Shown one piece after another: positions 43,279-51,878 of a stretch of 64,000 bases of DNA; the first letter of the stretch is position 1, and every line of letters starts with the position of its first letter. The notes beneath the pieces were generated by a model. That model searched no databases and was not told where the DNA came from. It worked only from the letters and a program-made list of their open reading frames with translations. Made by a program: the position numbers and the translations under genes. The DNA comes from DAIQNV01 sp036788215 (GTDB lineage: Bacteria > Planctomycetota > Phycisphaerae > Phycisphaerales > UBA1924), in the NCBI GenBank assembly GCA_036788215.1, contig DAIQNV010000007.1, forward strand, positions 7,815 through 71,814, given 5' to 3'.

Positions 43279-44484
43279 GTGCACCCGATCACCCCTTCCA
43301 CCGCCCGCTGGGTCACCACCGCCGCGCCGCCGGGCGTGACGAAACTCATCACGCGGGGCAACGCCGAGACCCCCGACATCCTCATCGCCGCCGACACTTG
43401 GCCCGAACCCGAGACCCCCGCCGCCCCCTACCCGCTCATCGTCTCCTTCTACACGCGCAACACCCCCTACGAAGCCGAAGCCGCCCGCCTCCGCGCGTCC
43501 TGCGAGGCCCTCAATCTCCCGCACCACATCGTCCCCGTCGACCCCACCGGCTCCTGGGAACGCAACTGCGCCCTCAAGGCCTCCATCATCCACGACGCCT
43601 GGCGCACCGCCCAGGCACCCGTCCTCTGGGTCGACGCCGACGCCACCGTCAACCGCCCACCCAACCTCCTCACCCACCTCGCCGCCCTGACCCCCCACCC
43701 CGCCGACTTCGCCCTCTTCCTCTACGACGCCTGGCGCACCCTCAGCGGCACCCTCTGGTTCAGCCACACCGACCACGCCGGCGAACTCCTCGACCGCTGG
43801 CAGCACGCCTGCACCGCCCGCCCGGGCGTCTGGGACCAGCTCCTGCTCGACCTCGCGTGGGAAGAGACGACGCTTGCGACCCGCCTCGCCACCGCCTGGC
43901 TCCCCGCCCGCTACTGCCGCATCGCGGGCCTCGACACCGACGCCGACCTCGACAGCGCCGTCATCGCCCATGGCCAGGCCTCGCGCACGCTCAAGGGCGA
44001 AGTCTCCGAGGGCCGCGTCCTCGCCCGGCGCCCCGACCCCACCGAGTCCGTCCGCGTCGCGCGCCGAGAGGGCCGCCCCCGCACCGCAGCGGAACGCGCC
44101 GCCGACCCACTGGGATTCATCCTGCTCGACGCCGACCCGACCCGCCTCCACCCCGCGACCAAGCGCACCCTCGCCGCCAACGCCGCCCGGCGCTGCGCCG
44201 CGGATGGCCACACCACCATCGCCCTCTACGGCGCGGGCCACCACACGCACTCCATGGGCCTCGACATCTACCAGGACGCCGGCCTCATCATCGCTGCCAT
44301 CCTCGACGACCGGGGCAACGGCAAGCTCGGCAGCATCCCCATCACGCACCCGAGCAACGCGCCCCGACTTCCCATCACCGCCATCATCCTCTCGAGCGAT
44401 GCGCATGAGAACGCCCTCGCCGAACGCGCCCGCAGCCTCAATCTCCCCATCTACCCCATCTACGCCGCCGCCACCGCAGACTGA
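43279..44484 (+). CDS. Two-domain protein: GT-A-like glycosyltransferase and Rossmann-like domain
   Basis: With GTG at 43279 the product has 401 residues. Residues about 50-215 look like a GT-A glycosyltransferase fold: PLIVSFYTRNTPYEAEAARL, a substrate segment SWERNCALKASII and the metal-binding-like VLWVDADATVN. Residues about 285-400 form a second Rossmann-like domain (TTIALYGAGHHTHSMGLDIY, IIAAILDDRGNGKLGSIPI) resembling the nucleotide-binding part of PglD-type or sugar-dehydrogenase-like proteins. A frame extension to TTG 43243 exists but lacks a ribosome binding site. It converges on the large glycosyltransferase with a 25-bp overlap. I infer a role in building or editing a surface glycan; the substrate is unknown. 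Confidence 0.6.
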   Translation: MHPITPSTARWVTTAAPPGVTKLITRGNAETPDILIAADTWPEPETPAAPYPLIVSFYTRNTPYEAEAARLRASCEALNLPHHIVPVDPTGSWERNCALKASIIHDAWRTAQAPVLWVDADATVNRPPNLLTHLAALTPHPADFALFLYDAWRTLSGTLWFSHTDHAGELLDRWQHACTARPGVWDQLLLDLAWEETTLATRLATAWLPARYCRIAGLDTDADLDSAVIAHGQASRTLKGEVSEGRVLARRPDPTESVRVARREGRPRTAAERAADPLGFILLDADPTRLHPATKRTLAANAARRCAADGHTTIALYGAGHHTHSMGLDIYQDAGLIIAAILDDRGNGKLGSIPITHPSNAPRLPITAIILSSDAHENALAERARSLNLPIYPIYAAATAD

Positions 44485-46889
44485 GGCGCCCCCGCGCTCT
44501 CCGTCAGCCCGCGCGCGACGAACCCCAGCAGCCGTTCGACCAGGGCGTCCTGCGTGAACTCCCCCAGCACCCGCGCCGCGAGCGCCCCCGACCACCGCGC
44601 CCGCCACGCCGGGTCCCCGATCGCCCGCTCCACCCGCGCCTCGAAGCCCGCCCGATCCGCGAAGGTGAACACCGAGAGCTCCGGGAACAGGCGGGTCGGG
44701 TCCGCCATCCCGCTCCCCTCCGGCAGGGGCAGCGACCGGTGCCGCCGAAGCCGCGCCCCGTCCACCACGATGGTCGCCGATACCGGGAGCCCGAGGCGCT
44801 GCCGCCGCGCCGCATCGACCATCAATCCCGCGTGCTCCGCCCGCACGAACTCCAGCGTCCCCTCGCGGGGCCCGGGCCGGCCCGAATCCGGGTCCAGACC
44901 GAGCATCGCCGCCACCTCGTCCTCCCCGGGCGTCGCCCCCGCGTAGTAGGTGCACAGGGGGAACCCGCCCGACAGCGCGCACTCCATCACCCGCTGATGG
45001 CTCATCGCCCGCACCGTCGGGTGCAGGTGCACCGCCGCCGCCGCGTACGACGCCCGCAGCGCCTCCCCGTGCTCCAGTTCCCCCGTCGCATACCGCGCAA
45101 GAGTCGGGTGCCCCGCCCAGCCCCGCCCGTACACCCGCAGACGCCACCCGCGCCTCTCGGCGAGCTCCGCCGCCCACTCCAGCGTCCGGTGCCGCACCAG
45201 GCGCTCCGCCAGGGGCATCGCCGCATGATGGAAGATCTGCGAGGTCAACTCCTGATCCCGGTCCCCCCGCACCCGCTCCACCGCCTCCAGCACGCCGCGC
45301 CGGAGCAATGGCCCGATCGGCTCCACCGCCAGCCCCTCCACCCGCGCCGTCACCAGCTCCGACACCTCGCGGATCACCGCGACGACCGAGGGCTCCTTCG
45401 CCTCGGCGCACAGCCGCTCCACCATCGCCCCGTACGCCTCCGACTGGTGGCTCACATACGCGATCTCGCACGCATGCTCGCGCACCAGCGCCCCATCCGC
45501 CGGCCCGTCGTGGAACACCCCCGTGTCCACCACCACCGGCGACGCCAGCGCCCGGTCCGCGCGATACCCGTACCGCGCGAACAGCTCGTACCCCATGTGC
45601 CCCATCAGGAAATCGCGCGCCCCCTGCACTCGCCCCAGCTCCCTCCGGTACAGATGAGGCATGTGGTCCTGCATCCAGCACACGAAGGGCACCCCCGCCG
45701 GGAACGCCTCCGCCCGCTCCGCCCGGGGGTAGTTCACCAGCACGATCAGGTCCGGGTCCACCCGCTCGCACGCCGCGAGGTACGAAATGTTCCCGAGGTT
45801 CGTCGAGTCGTCCGGCTCGATCAGCACCTCCGCCCCGTGCCCCGCCCGCCGGAACGCCTCCGCCAGCATCCGGCTCGAATGCTGGATGTAGGTGCTGAAC
45901 CGGCACGTCGGGATCAACACCCGCAGAGGCCCACCCGCACCCGACAGCGCCGCCCCGTACCGCCCCGCCCACCACGCCGCATCCCGCCCCCGGTCCCGCT
46001 CCATCACCCGCGCCCGCACCGCCGCCAGCTGCGCCGACTGGCTCCGCCGCGCCGCCTCCACACGCCCAGCCGCCCCCGCCCCCGTCGCGCTCCCCACCAC
46101 CGGCCCCGCCACGACGAAACTCGACCGCTCCTCGAGCGCTGCGCTCAGCGCGTCCCCCGCCCCTTCGCCAACGAACAGCTCCACCCGCTCCTCACCGAGC
46201 AACCCCACCAACCCCGGGCACACCGCCGCCGCCGCGAACACCCGCTCGACCGAAGGCTCCACCACCCGCACCCGCCGATGAAACCCGCTCTTGTACCGCA
46301 CCGCCCCAGCCAGAATCGCGAACGCCACCCAGGGATTCGAAAGCCCCTCGATCGTCACCGGCGCCGCATGCTCCGCGTCGAGAGGGGCGAGCCGCTCCGC
46401 CAGGTCCCGCCCCACCGTCCGCGCATCCTCCAGGGGCTCCACTCCCGCCAACCGCACCGCCCCGCGGGCAAACCGCACCACATTCCCATCCACCGCCAAA
46501 CACTGCTCGACCCCACCCTCCGCCTCCACCCACCGCGCCAACGCGTCACCCACCACACACCCGCGCGACGCGAGCACCCCCGCCACCCGCTCCGCCGCCT
46601 CGAGACGCCCAGCGAGCCCCACGCGATCATCCGCCATCCCCGCGACCTTCTCCCGCAGCGCCACCACCGGCCCCGCTTCCGACGCCGCACCCGTCAACAA
46701 TCCAAGATGGACCCCCGCCAGCGTCCGCAGCCCGATTGAAGCGAAAGCATCCGCCGTCAAAAAGCGAAGCCCGGGATCGTCAGGAGTCTCCCGCAGCCCC
46801 GCCCCCACCGCCCCCAGGAACACCCAGGGCCTCCCAGACCGCCCGAGGCGCACCAGCTCACCACGCGACAACGCCCCACCACCACTCAC
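44460..46889 (-). CDS. Large glycosyltransferase (CgeB-like / family-1-like C-terminal half)
   Basis: The 809-residue protein is cytoplasmic. The first about 310 residues are alanine/valine/glutamate-rich with a methyltransferase-like middle part (AVDGNVVRFARGAVRLAG, WVAFAILAGAV). Residues about 318-760 match CgeB-type glycosyltransferases: LRVLIPTCRFSTYIQHSSRM, then DLIVLVNYPRAERAEAFP, VCWMQDHMPHLY, and the later LRVYGRGWAGHPT and VHLHPTVRAMSHQRVMECAL, which form the nucleotide-sugar site. It overlaps the upstream glycosyltransferase by 4 bp (46886-46889), so the two are translationally coupled. The N-terminal half might be a separate sensing or binding domain. Confidence 0.75.
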   Translation of the reverse strand: MSGGGALSRGELVRLGRSGRPWVFLGAVGAGLRETPDDPGLRFLTADAFASIGLRTLAGVHLGLLTGAASEAGPVVALREKVAGMADDRVGLAGRLEAAERVAGVLASRGCVVGDALARWVEAEGGVEQCLAVDGNVVRFARGAVRLAGVEPLEDARTVGRDLAERLAPLDAEHAAPVTIEGLSNPWVAFAILAGAVRYKSGFHRRVRVVEPSVERVFAAAAVCPGLVGLLGEERVELFVGEGAGDALSAALEERSSFVVAGPVVGSATGAGAAGRVEAARRSQSAQLAAVRARVMERDRGRDAAWWAGRYGAALSGAGGPLRVLIPTCRFSTYIQHSSRMLAEAFRRAGHGAEVLIEPDDSTNLGNISYLAACERVDPDLIVLVNYPRAERAEAFPAGVPFVCWMQDHMPHLYRRELGRVQGARDFLMGHMGYELFARYGYRADRALASPVVVDTGVFHDGPADGALVREHACEIAYVSHQSEAYGAMVERLCAEAKEPSVVAVIREVSELVTARVEGLAVEPIGPLLRRGVLEAVERVRGDRDQELTSQIFHHAAMPLAERLVRHRTLEWAAELAERRGWRLRVYGRGWAGHPTLARYATGELEHGEALRASYAAAAVHLHPTVRAMSHQRVMECALSGGFPLCTYYAGATPGEDEVAAMLGLDPDSGRPGPREGTLEFVRAEHAGLMVDAARRQRLGLPVSATIVVDGARLRRHRSLPLPEGSGMADPTRLFPELSVFTFADRAGFEARVERAIGDPAWRARWSGALAARVLGEFTQDALVERLLGFVARGLTESAGAPQSAVAAA

Positions 46890-47716
46890 ACCCCCACCCC
46901 CTCACGCTTCAGCGTCAGCAGCTCATCCAGCAGCGCTTGAGGCGTCACCGACTCCAGCCCCGGGATGTGCGCAAACGGATCGATCCCCTCTTCCCGCATC
47001 CGCTCGATGAAGAGCCGCCCGTCCACCACCGGCCGATCCGTCGCCTTCCGCTGCCGCACCACCCGCTCCAAGGTCGCCGGCATCCGGTACCGGTGCAGGT
47101 GCAGCACCACGCACATCGGCTCGCGCTTCAGCTTCCCGAGGTGCGCCGCCCGCACGCAGAACTCCGTGTCCACCCAGTAGCACTGCACCGGCTCCGCCCG
47201 ATACGCCGTCCCCCACGGATGGTGCGCATCGACATACTCCTGCGAGAAGTAGTAAAACCCGCTGAACCCCGCATCCGCCGAGTGGCTCGCGATCCCGTCG
47301 TGCGGGATCACGACCCCCACCCCCCCCATCTCCCGCATCGCGCTCTCCGCGTAGTGCAGCCACCACCGCGTCACCGCGATGTCGTCGTTCACATGGAAGA
47401 ACCGCGTGCACCCCTCGCCCGCCAGCCGCCTCTGCAGATCATCCAGCATGTCCGAAGGGCTGTTCAGGTTCTTCCGATCCGCCGCCCGATCGCCGTAGTA
47501 CACAAAGTCGAACCACGGATACCGCGCCCTCAGCCCCTCCAGCTGCTCCAAGGGATCCGGCAACCCCATCGCCGGCTCCGCGCCCATCAGCACCCGAAAG
47601 TCCGGGTACTCGGTGTTCAACGCGATCGACGCCAGCGCAAAGTCCAGGTCCTCCCCGCCCACCGTCGTGCAGAACACGCCGATCCGGGGCAACGCCCCCG
47701 CGCCCTCACGCCGCAT
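46886..47716 (-). CDS. Glycosyltransferase, GT2-like
   Basis: The 276-residue protein has the GT-A pattern: IGVFCTTVGGEDLDFALASI at the start, LRARYPWFDFVYYGD, and the metal-binding-type acidic run in RFFHVNDDIAVTRWW near residue 110, followed by AEPVQCYWVDTEFCVRAAHL. It lacks a transmembrane anchor. Its start overlaps the end of the upstream GT2 gene by 11 bp and its end overlaps the downstream large glycosyltransferase by 4 bp, so the three form one operon. Donor and acceptor are unknown. Confidence 0.7.
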   Translation of the reverse strand: MRREGAGALPRIGVFCTTVGGEDLDFALASIALNTEYPDFRVLMGAEPAMGLPDPLEQLEGLRARYPWFDFVYYGDRAADRKNLNSPSDMLDDLQRRLAGEGCTRFFHVNDDIAVTRWWLHYAESAMREMGGVGVVIPHDGIASHSADAGFSGFYYFSQEYVDAHHPWGTAYRAEPVQCYWVDTEFCVRAAHLGKLKREPMCVVLHLHRYRMPATLERVVRQRKATDRPVVDGRLFIERMREEGIDPFAHIPGLESVTPQALLDELLTLKREGVGV

Positions 47717-48614
47717 GCGCCGCCTCGCTCTCCGCGATCAGCTGCTCCGGCAGACCCCACAGCCCAAGCCCCGCGAACGTCTCCGCCCCGTGCTCCCGCC
47801 ACAGCCTCACGATCTCCCGCTCATGCCACGGAGAATCATCCGGATCGATCAGCTCCCGCAGCCCGTCGTAAGGCCCCCACCACGCCCCAGGCACCGTCGC
47901 CGTCCGCACCCCGCGGTCATCTACCGCCCGGTTGTACTTCCAGTTCAGCTTGTCCGGCGCCATCCGCCCGGGCCACCGCACCGTCTCCACCATCTTGTAC
48001 CACGCGTGCTTCGCGATCAGCCTCCGCCGGTTCGCAAACTGCAGGTGAAACACCCCGCCCCCGCTCGCATGCGAGACCGGCATCGCCTTCGCCTCGATCA
48101 ACCCCTTCGGCGCCCGCGCATGGATGTCATACCCATCCCCCTCCGCCCGAAAACCCACGCCCGCCCCATCCCGAAACCCAAAGAGCATCGAGTTGTTGCT
48201 CCACACCGACTCATCATCCCGGTACTCGTCCAGGCTCTGCCACATCGCCAGCCAGGGCAGCCACAGCCCCTGCCCCGCCTCGAGGTCCCCCAGCATCCCC
48301 CGGAACCGCCCCACCAGGTTCCCCGTCACGATCTCGTCCGCATCCAGGCACACAAAGTGCGTCCCCCCCAGCCCCCGCGCCCGCTCCAGCATCACCTCCC
48401 GCATCTCCGCCTCGAGCCACTCCGTCTCCGTGTACGCGAACCGGTGCACCCGCCCCCCAAAGTCCCGCCCCGCATCCTCGATGATCCCCGTCGTCCGGTC
48501 CGTCGACAGGTGATCCAGCACCACCAGCTCGTCGCACACCAGCATCGCCCCGGGCAAGGAGCACCCCAGCACCCACTGCTCGTCGCGCACCTTCATCATC
48601 CCGACAACCTTCAT
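47706..48614 (-). CDS. Glycosyltransferase family 2 protein
   Basis: The 302-residue protein begins MKVVGMMKVRDEQWVLGCSL and continues with VVLDHLSTDRTTGIIED, the standard GT2 donor-binding start; THFVCLDADEIV holds the DxD metal site near residue 90. A later acceptor-side segment includes SHASGGGVFHLQFANRRRLI. GGAGGG lies 5 nt before the ATG at 48614, so I reject the longer in-frame start at 48665. It is the first gene of the three-gene glycosyltransferase operon and lies 66 bp after the terminator hairpin of tRNA-Tyr. Confidence 0.8.
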   Translation of the reverse strand: MKVVGMMKVRDEQWVLGCSLPGAMLVCDELVVLDHLSTDRTTGIIEDAGRDFGGRVHRFAYTETEWLEAEMREVMLERARGLGGTHFVCLDADEIVTGNLVGRFRGMLGDLEAGQGLWLPWLAMWQSLDEYRDDESVWSNNSMLFGFRDGAGVGFRAEGDGYDIHARAPKGLIEAKAMPVSHASGGGVFHLQFANRRRLIAKHAWYKMVETVRWPGRMAPDKLNWKYNRAVDDRGVRTATVPGAWWGPYDGLRELIDPDDSPWHEREIVRLWREHGAETFAGLGLWGLPEQLIAESEAAHAA

Positions 48615-48679
48615 CGGAGCCCTCCAGTCCCCAATCCGTCGGCCCGATCGACCCCCACCCCCCAAAATCCACGCCCACC

Positions 48680-48728
48680 AAAAACCACAACCGCCGTGTC
48701 CCGGACCCGAAGGTCCGATCCACGGCGG
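48680..48728 (-). terminator. Terminator hairpin downstream of tRNA-Tyr
   Basis: On the minus strand, CCGCCGTG (48728-48721) pairs with CACGGCGG (48698-48691). An inner CGGACC/GGTCCG stem closes a TTCG tetraloop, with a 3-nt internal mismatch between the two stems. TTGTGGTTTTT follows (48690-48680). It begins 10 bp past the tRNA 3' end. Confidence 0.75.
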
Positions 48729-48737
48729 ATGCTCAAA

Positions 48738-48819
48738 TGGGCGCGGAGGGATTCGAACCCCCGAAGGCTAAGCCAGCAGATTTACAGTCTGCCCCCGTTG
48801 TCCACTTGGGTACACGCCC
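48738..48819 (-). tRNA. tRNA-Tyr (GTA)
   Basis: The 82-nt cloverleaf has a long variable arm, as expected for a class II tRNA. Acceptor arms are GGGCGTG / CGCGCCC (one G-T pair), the anticodon loop is CTGTAAA with anticodon GTA, and the T loop is TTCGAAT. The discriminator is A. CCA is not encoded. Confidence 0.94.
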
Positions 48820-48898
48820 GACAAGCCCGTCCCGTGACGAGCGGGCGGATACTAGCCGCCCAGCCCCACCCGCTTCCACACCGCCAGATCTCCACCAA

Positions 48899-48972
48899 CA
48901 CCCCGAGCAGGATTCGAACCTGCGACCTGCGGATTAGAAGTCCGCTGCTCTATCCAGCTGAGCTATCGGGGC
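48899..48972 (-). tRNA. tRNA-Arg (TCT)
   Basis: The 74-nt cloverleaf has acceptor arms GCCCCGA / TCGGGGT (terminal G-T pair), D arm GCTC...GAGC, anticodon stem GCGGA / TCCGC with loop CTTCTAA (anticodon TCT), T arm GCAGG / CCTGC and discriminator G. It lies upstream of tRNA-Tyr on the same strand and may share a transcript with it; the 79 bp between them hold no gene. Confidence 0.93.
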
Positions 48973-49077
48973 CCAAAAATCCCGGGATCAGCCCGCCACC
49001 CACGACCAGCCGCCCGGGCCCGAACCGAGTCTAGCTACCCTCCTACCCCGCAACGCTCGCGAAACAGGGAACCACCC

Positions 49078-50430
49078 GTGCGATCCATCCCCATCGTCCT
49101 CGCCGCTCTCACGACCCTCGCCCCCCTCGCCCACACCCAGCCCGCGAGTACCCGCACCCCCTCCCCCGTCGACATCCGCGTCGCCACCTTCAACATCGAA
49201 GATCTCCGCACCCACGAGCTCCTCGAGCCCTACTCCCCCCGCGTCCGCCGCGCCGCAGAGGTCATCCAGCGCCTCCGCCCCACCGCCATCCTCATCAACG
49301 AGATCACCTACGACCAGCCCGGCGACCCCTCCTTTCCTGGCGAACCGAATGGCCAGAACGCCGCCCGACTCGCCAGGCTCCTCGCCACCCAGCTCCACCC
49401 CGCCGTCCCCCCGCTCCAGATGACCCCCTTCGCCGCCCCCTCCAACACCGGCGTCGCCTCAGGACTCGACCTCGACAACTCCGGCGACATCATCACCATC
49501 ATCCCCCCACAGCCAGAGCCCAACCCCGATGGCTCACCCGTCGCCCAGACCGCTGCCGGCCGCGCCTACGGAGGCGACGCCTACGGCTTCGGCACCTTCC
49601 CGGGCCAATACGCCATGGCCCTCCTCGTCGACACCCGCGTCCAGATCCTCGAGGACCGCATCCGCACCTTCCGCCTCTTCCCCTGGCGAGCCATGCCCGG
49701 CGCCCTGATTCCGACCAAGCCCACCCCCGAACCCGCCCCCGAGCCCACAACCACCCCCGACCCGACCCCCCCAGCCAACACCCCCTCCGAAGCCGCCCCC
49801 GAACCCGAAGCCGAGCCCGACCCCAACCCCGAGCCCGAAAACTGGTACTCCGAAGAAGCCTGGGAAGCCTTCCGCCTCTCCTCCAAGAGCCACTGGGACA
49901 TCCCGATCCGCCTCCCCAACGGCGCCACCGTCCACCTCCTCGCCAGCCACCCCACGCCCCCAGCGTTCGATGGCCCCGAGCAACGCAACAAGAAGCGCAA
50001 CCACGACGAGATCCGCTTCTGGGCCGACTACATCGATAACGCCAGCTACATCATCGACGACAACACCCGCCCCGGGGGCCTCCCGATCGGCGCCCATTTC
50101 GTCATCCTGGGCGACCTCAACGCCGACCCCGACAAGGGCTCCTCCCTCAACAACCCCATCCGAAACCTCCTCTTCCGCTCCCGCCACATCAACGCCGCGA
50201 TCACCCCCGCCGCCACCCTCGAAGTCCCGGGCCTCGACCCGGACGACACCGCCCTCTTCGGCATCCGCGCCGACTACGCCCTCCCGAGCAACACCATGAC
50301 CGTCCTGGGCTCAGGAGTCTGGCGCTTCCCCGTCGCCGGCGCCGAATTCCCCAGCGACCACTTCCCCGTCTGGCTCGACCTCCGAGTCCCCGCCCCCAAC
50401 CCGACAACCAGCCCCTCGAACTCCCGCTAA
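49078..50430 (+). CDS. Secreted endonuclease/exonuclease/phosphatase-fold protein
   Basis: The 450-residue protein starts at GTG with a signal peptide (MRSIPIVLAALTTLAPLAHT, cleavage near 20). EEP-fold motifs appear in order: IRVATFNIEDLR (metal-binding Asn), AILINEITYD (metal-binding Glu), VHLLASHPTPP (active-site His), FVILGDLNADP (Asp/Asn pair) and the terminal SDHFPVWLDL (catalytic His). Between about residues 215 and 260 lies a low-complexity insert of Pro/Glu/Thr (PTPEPAPEPTTTPDPTPPAN and more), probably a disordered loop. The family includes nucleases and phosphodiesterases; secretion suggests a nuclease or phosphatase acting outside the cell. The substrate is not known. Confidence 0.85.
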   Translation: MRSIPIVLAALTTLAPLAHTQPASTRTPSPVDIRVATFNIEDLRTHELLEPYSPRVRRAAEVIQRLRPTAILINEITYDQPGDPSFPGEPNGQNAARLARLLATQLHPAVPPLQMTPFAAPSNTGVASGLDLDNSGDIITIIPPQPEPNPDGSPVAQTAAGRAYGGDAYGFGTFPGQYAMALLVDTRVQILEDRIRTFRLFPWRAMPGALIPTKPTPEPAPEPTTTPDPTPPANTPSEAAPEPEAEPDPNPEPENWYSEEAWEAFRLSSKSHWDIPIRLPNGATVHLLASHPTPPAFDGPEQRNKKRNHDEIRFWADYIDNASYIIDDNTRPGGLPIGAHFVILGDLNADPDKGSSLNNPIRNLLFRSRHINAAITPAATLEVPGLDPDDTALFGIRADYALPSNTMTVLGSGVWRFPVAGAEFPSDHFPVWLDLRVPAPNPTTSPSNSR

Positions 50431-50502
50431 CCCACAACGCCACGCGTCTTTTGGAGCCCCGAGCGTAAGCGAGCGGGCTGGCAAACCAAGGACGCCGGGT
50501 GC

Positions 50503-50536
50503 CGTGGTCAACCTCGCGCCAGCGAGGCTGGCCACG
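50503..50536. repeat. Palindromic intergenic repeat, divergent copy
   Basis: GTGGTCAACCTCGC (50504-50517) pairs imperfectly with GCGAGGCTGGCCAC (50522-50535), 12 of 14 positions. It follows CCGGGTGCC, as in the 50664 copy, and is followed by CCAACGCCGA as that copy is. It lies 73 bp after the EEP gene in the 431-bp stretch 50431-50861, which holds no gene that I can support. Confidence 0.5.
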
Positions 50537-50663
50537 ATCAACCAACGCCGAATCAACCCAACGGTCCCCCGAACCGCCGCAAACCGCCGCTTCGGGCCGA
50601 TCAACCCCCAAGCCGGGTCCCGCGACGCCGGGTGTCACGCCCTCGTCGGGTGGCGCACTCCCC

Positions 50664-50709
50664 CCGGGTGCCGTGGTCTCGCGAGCCGAAGGCGAGTTAG
50701 ACCACGAAC
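50664..50709. repeat. Palindromic intergenic repeat, copy A
   Basis: A 46-bp element whose outer arms CGTGGTCT (50672-50679) and AGACCACG (50699-50706) are exact inverse complements, with inner CTCGC/GCGAG pairing. The reverse complement of 57445-57490 matches it at 44 of 46 positions. Confidence 0.75.
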
Positions 50710-50861
50710 GACCAACGCCGAACACGCCGAGGTCATCCGCACCACCGACGACCACCCGTTCTTCGTCCTCGGCCAGGTCCGGGCGGAAGCCGACCTGTTG
50801 ACCCCCAGCGGGCCCCCTCCGCACCCTCACCCCCTCCCCACCCCCCTACAGTCCCCCCAAG

Positions 50862-51878
50862 GTGACCGAGACGACCGCACCAACCCACCACCCCCTCCCC
50901 GGGCCCGCCGAAAACGCCGCGGAAACGACCCGCGCGGACGCCGCCGCCCGCCCCGACGCCCCACGCATCTGGGCCGCCCTCCTCGAGACCGCCAAGCCCG
51001 GCATCACCCGCCTGGTCACCATCACCGCCATCATCGGGTTCGCCTTCGAGGCTCTCGCCTCCCGCGAGCTCACCCTCCTCGAGTTCCTCGCCCGGGGGCT
51101 CGTCGTCATCGTCGGCGCCGGCCTCACCTCCGCCGGGGCCAACGCCCTCAACATGTGGATGGAGCCCGACCGCGACGCCCGCATGCGCCGCACCGAGAAG
51201 CGCCCCATCCCCGCCGGCATCCTCACGCCCAACACCGTCCTCCTCTGGGGCCTCACCCTGAGCGCCGTGGGCACCCTCGCCCTGCTCATCCTCATCGGGC
51301 CCGCCCCGGGCCTCGCCGCCCTCGCCGGCGTCGTCCTCTATGTCCTCGTCTACACGCCCCTGAAGCCCCACACCGTCTGGAACACCCTCGTCGGCGCGGT
51401 GCCGGGCGCGGTCCCGCCCCTCATCGGCGCCGCCGCCGCGACCAACGCGCCGGGCCTCGAGCCTCTCCTGCGCCCCACCGGCTGGTCCATCTTCCTGCTC
51501 ATGCTCGTCTGGCAGATCCCCCACTTCCTCGCCATCGCCTGGATCTACCGCGACGAGTACGCCCGCGCCGGCCTCCGCATGCTCCCCTCGATCGACCGCA
51601 CCGGCGAGGCCACCTCCTTCACCGTCATCCTCTCCTCCATCGCGCTGCTCGCGGTCTCCCTCGCCCCCGCCCTCGCGGCGCCCGACATCGTCGGGGGCGT
51701 CTACATCGTCTTCGCGGTCGTCTCGGGCCTCGCCTACCTCTGGCTCGCCATCCGCCTCGCCGACAACCGCGACAACAAGTCCGCCAAGGCGGTCTTCTTC
51801 GCCTCCATCGCCCACCTCCCCCTCCTGCTCCTCGTCCTGCTCGCCGAGGGCGCCGCCCGGGGCCTCATCGCCGGATGA
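50862..51878 (+). CDS. ctaB: Protohaem IX farnesyltransferase (haem O synthase)
   Basis: The 338-residue UbiA-family membrane enzyme adds a farnesyl group to haem b to make haem O. It shows the prenyl-diphosphate motif NALNMWMEPDRDARMRRT (NxxxDxxxD, residues about 105-122) and the second aspartate motif IYRDEYARAGLRML, with around eight transmembrane helices. ETAKPGITRLVTIT is the usual first helix. The start is GTG at 50862; TACAGT lies nine bases upstream, so a short-leader or leaderless transcript is possible. Because cbb3 oxidases do not use haem O or A, this gene implies another haem-copper oxidase in the genome. The stop overlaps the next ATG. Confidence 0.92.
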   Translation: MTETTAPTHHPLPGPAENAAETTRADAAARPDAPRIWAALLETAKPGITRLVTITAIIGFAFEALASRELTLLEFLARGLVVIVGAGLTSAGANALNMWMEPDRDARMRRTEKRPIPAGILTPNTVLLWGLTLSAVGTLALLILIGPAPGLAALAGVVLYVLVYTPLKPHTVWNTLVGAVPGAVPPLIGAAAATNAPGLEPLLRPTGWSIFLLMLVWQIPHFLAIAWIYRDEYARAGLRMLPSIDRTGEATSFTVILSSIALLAVSLAPALAAPDIVGGVYIVFAVVSGLAYLWLAIRLADNRDNKSAKAVFFASIAHLPLLLLVLLAEGAARGLIAG

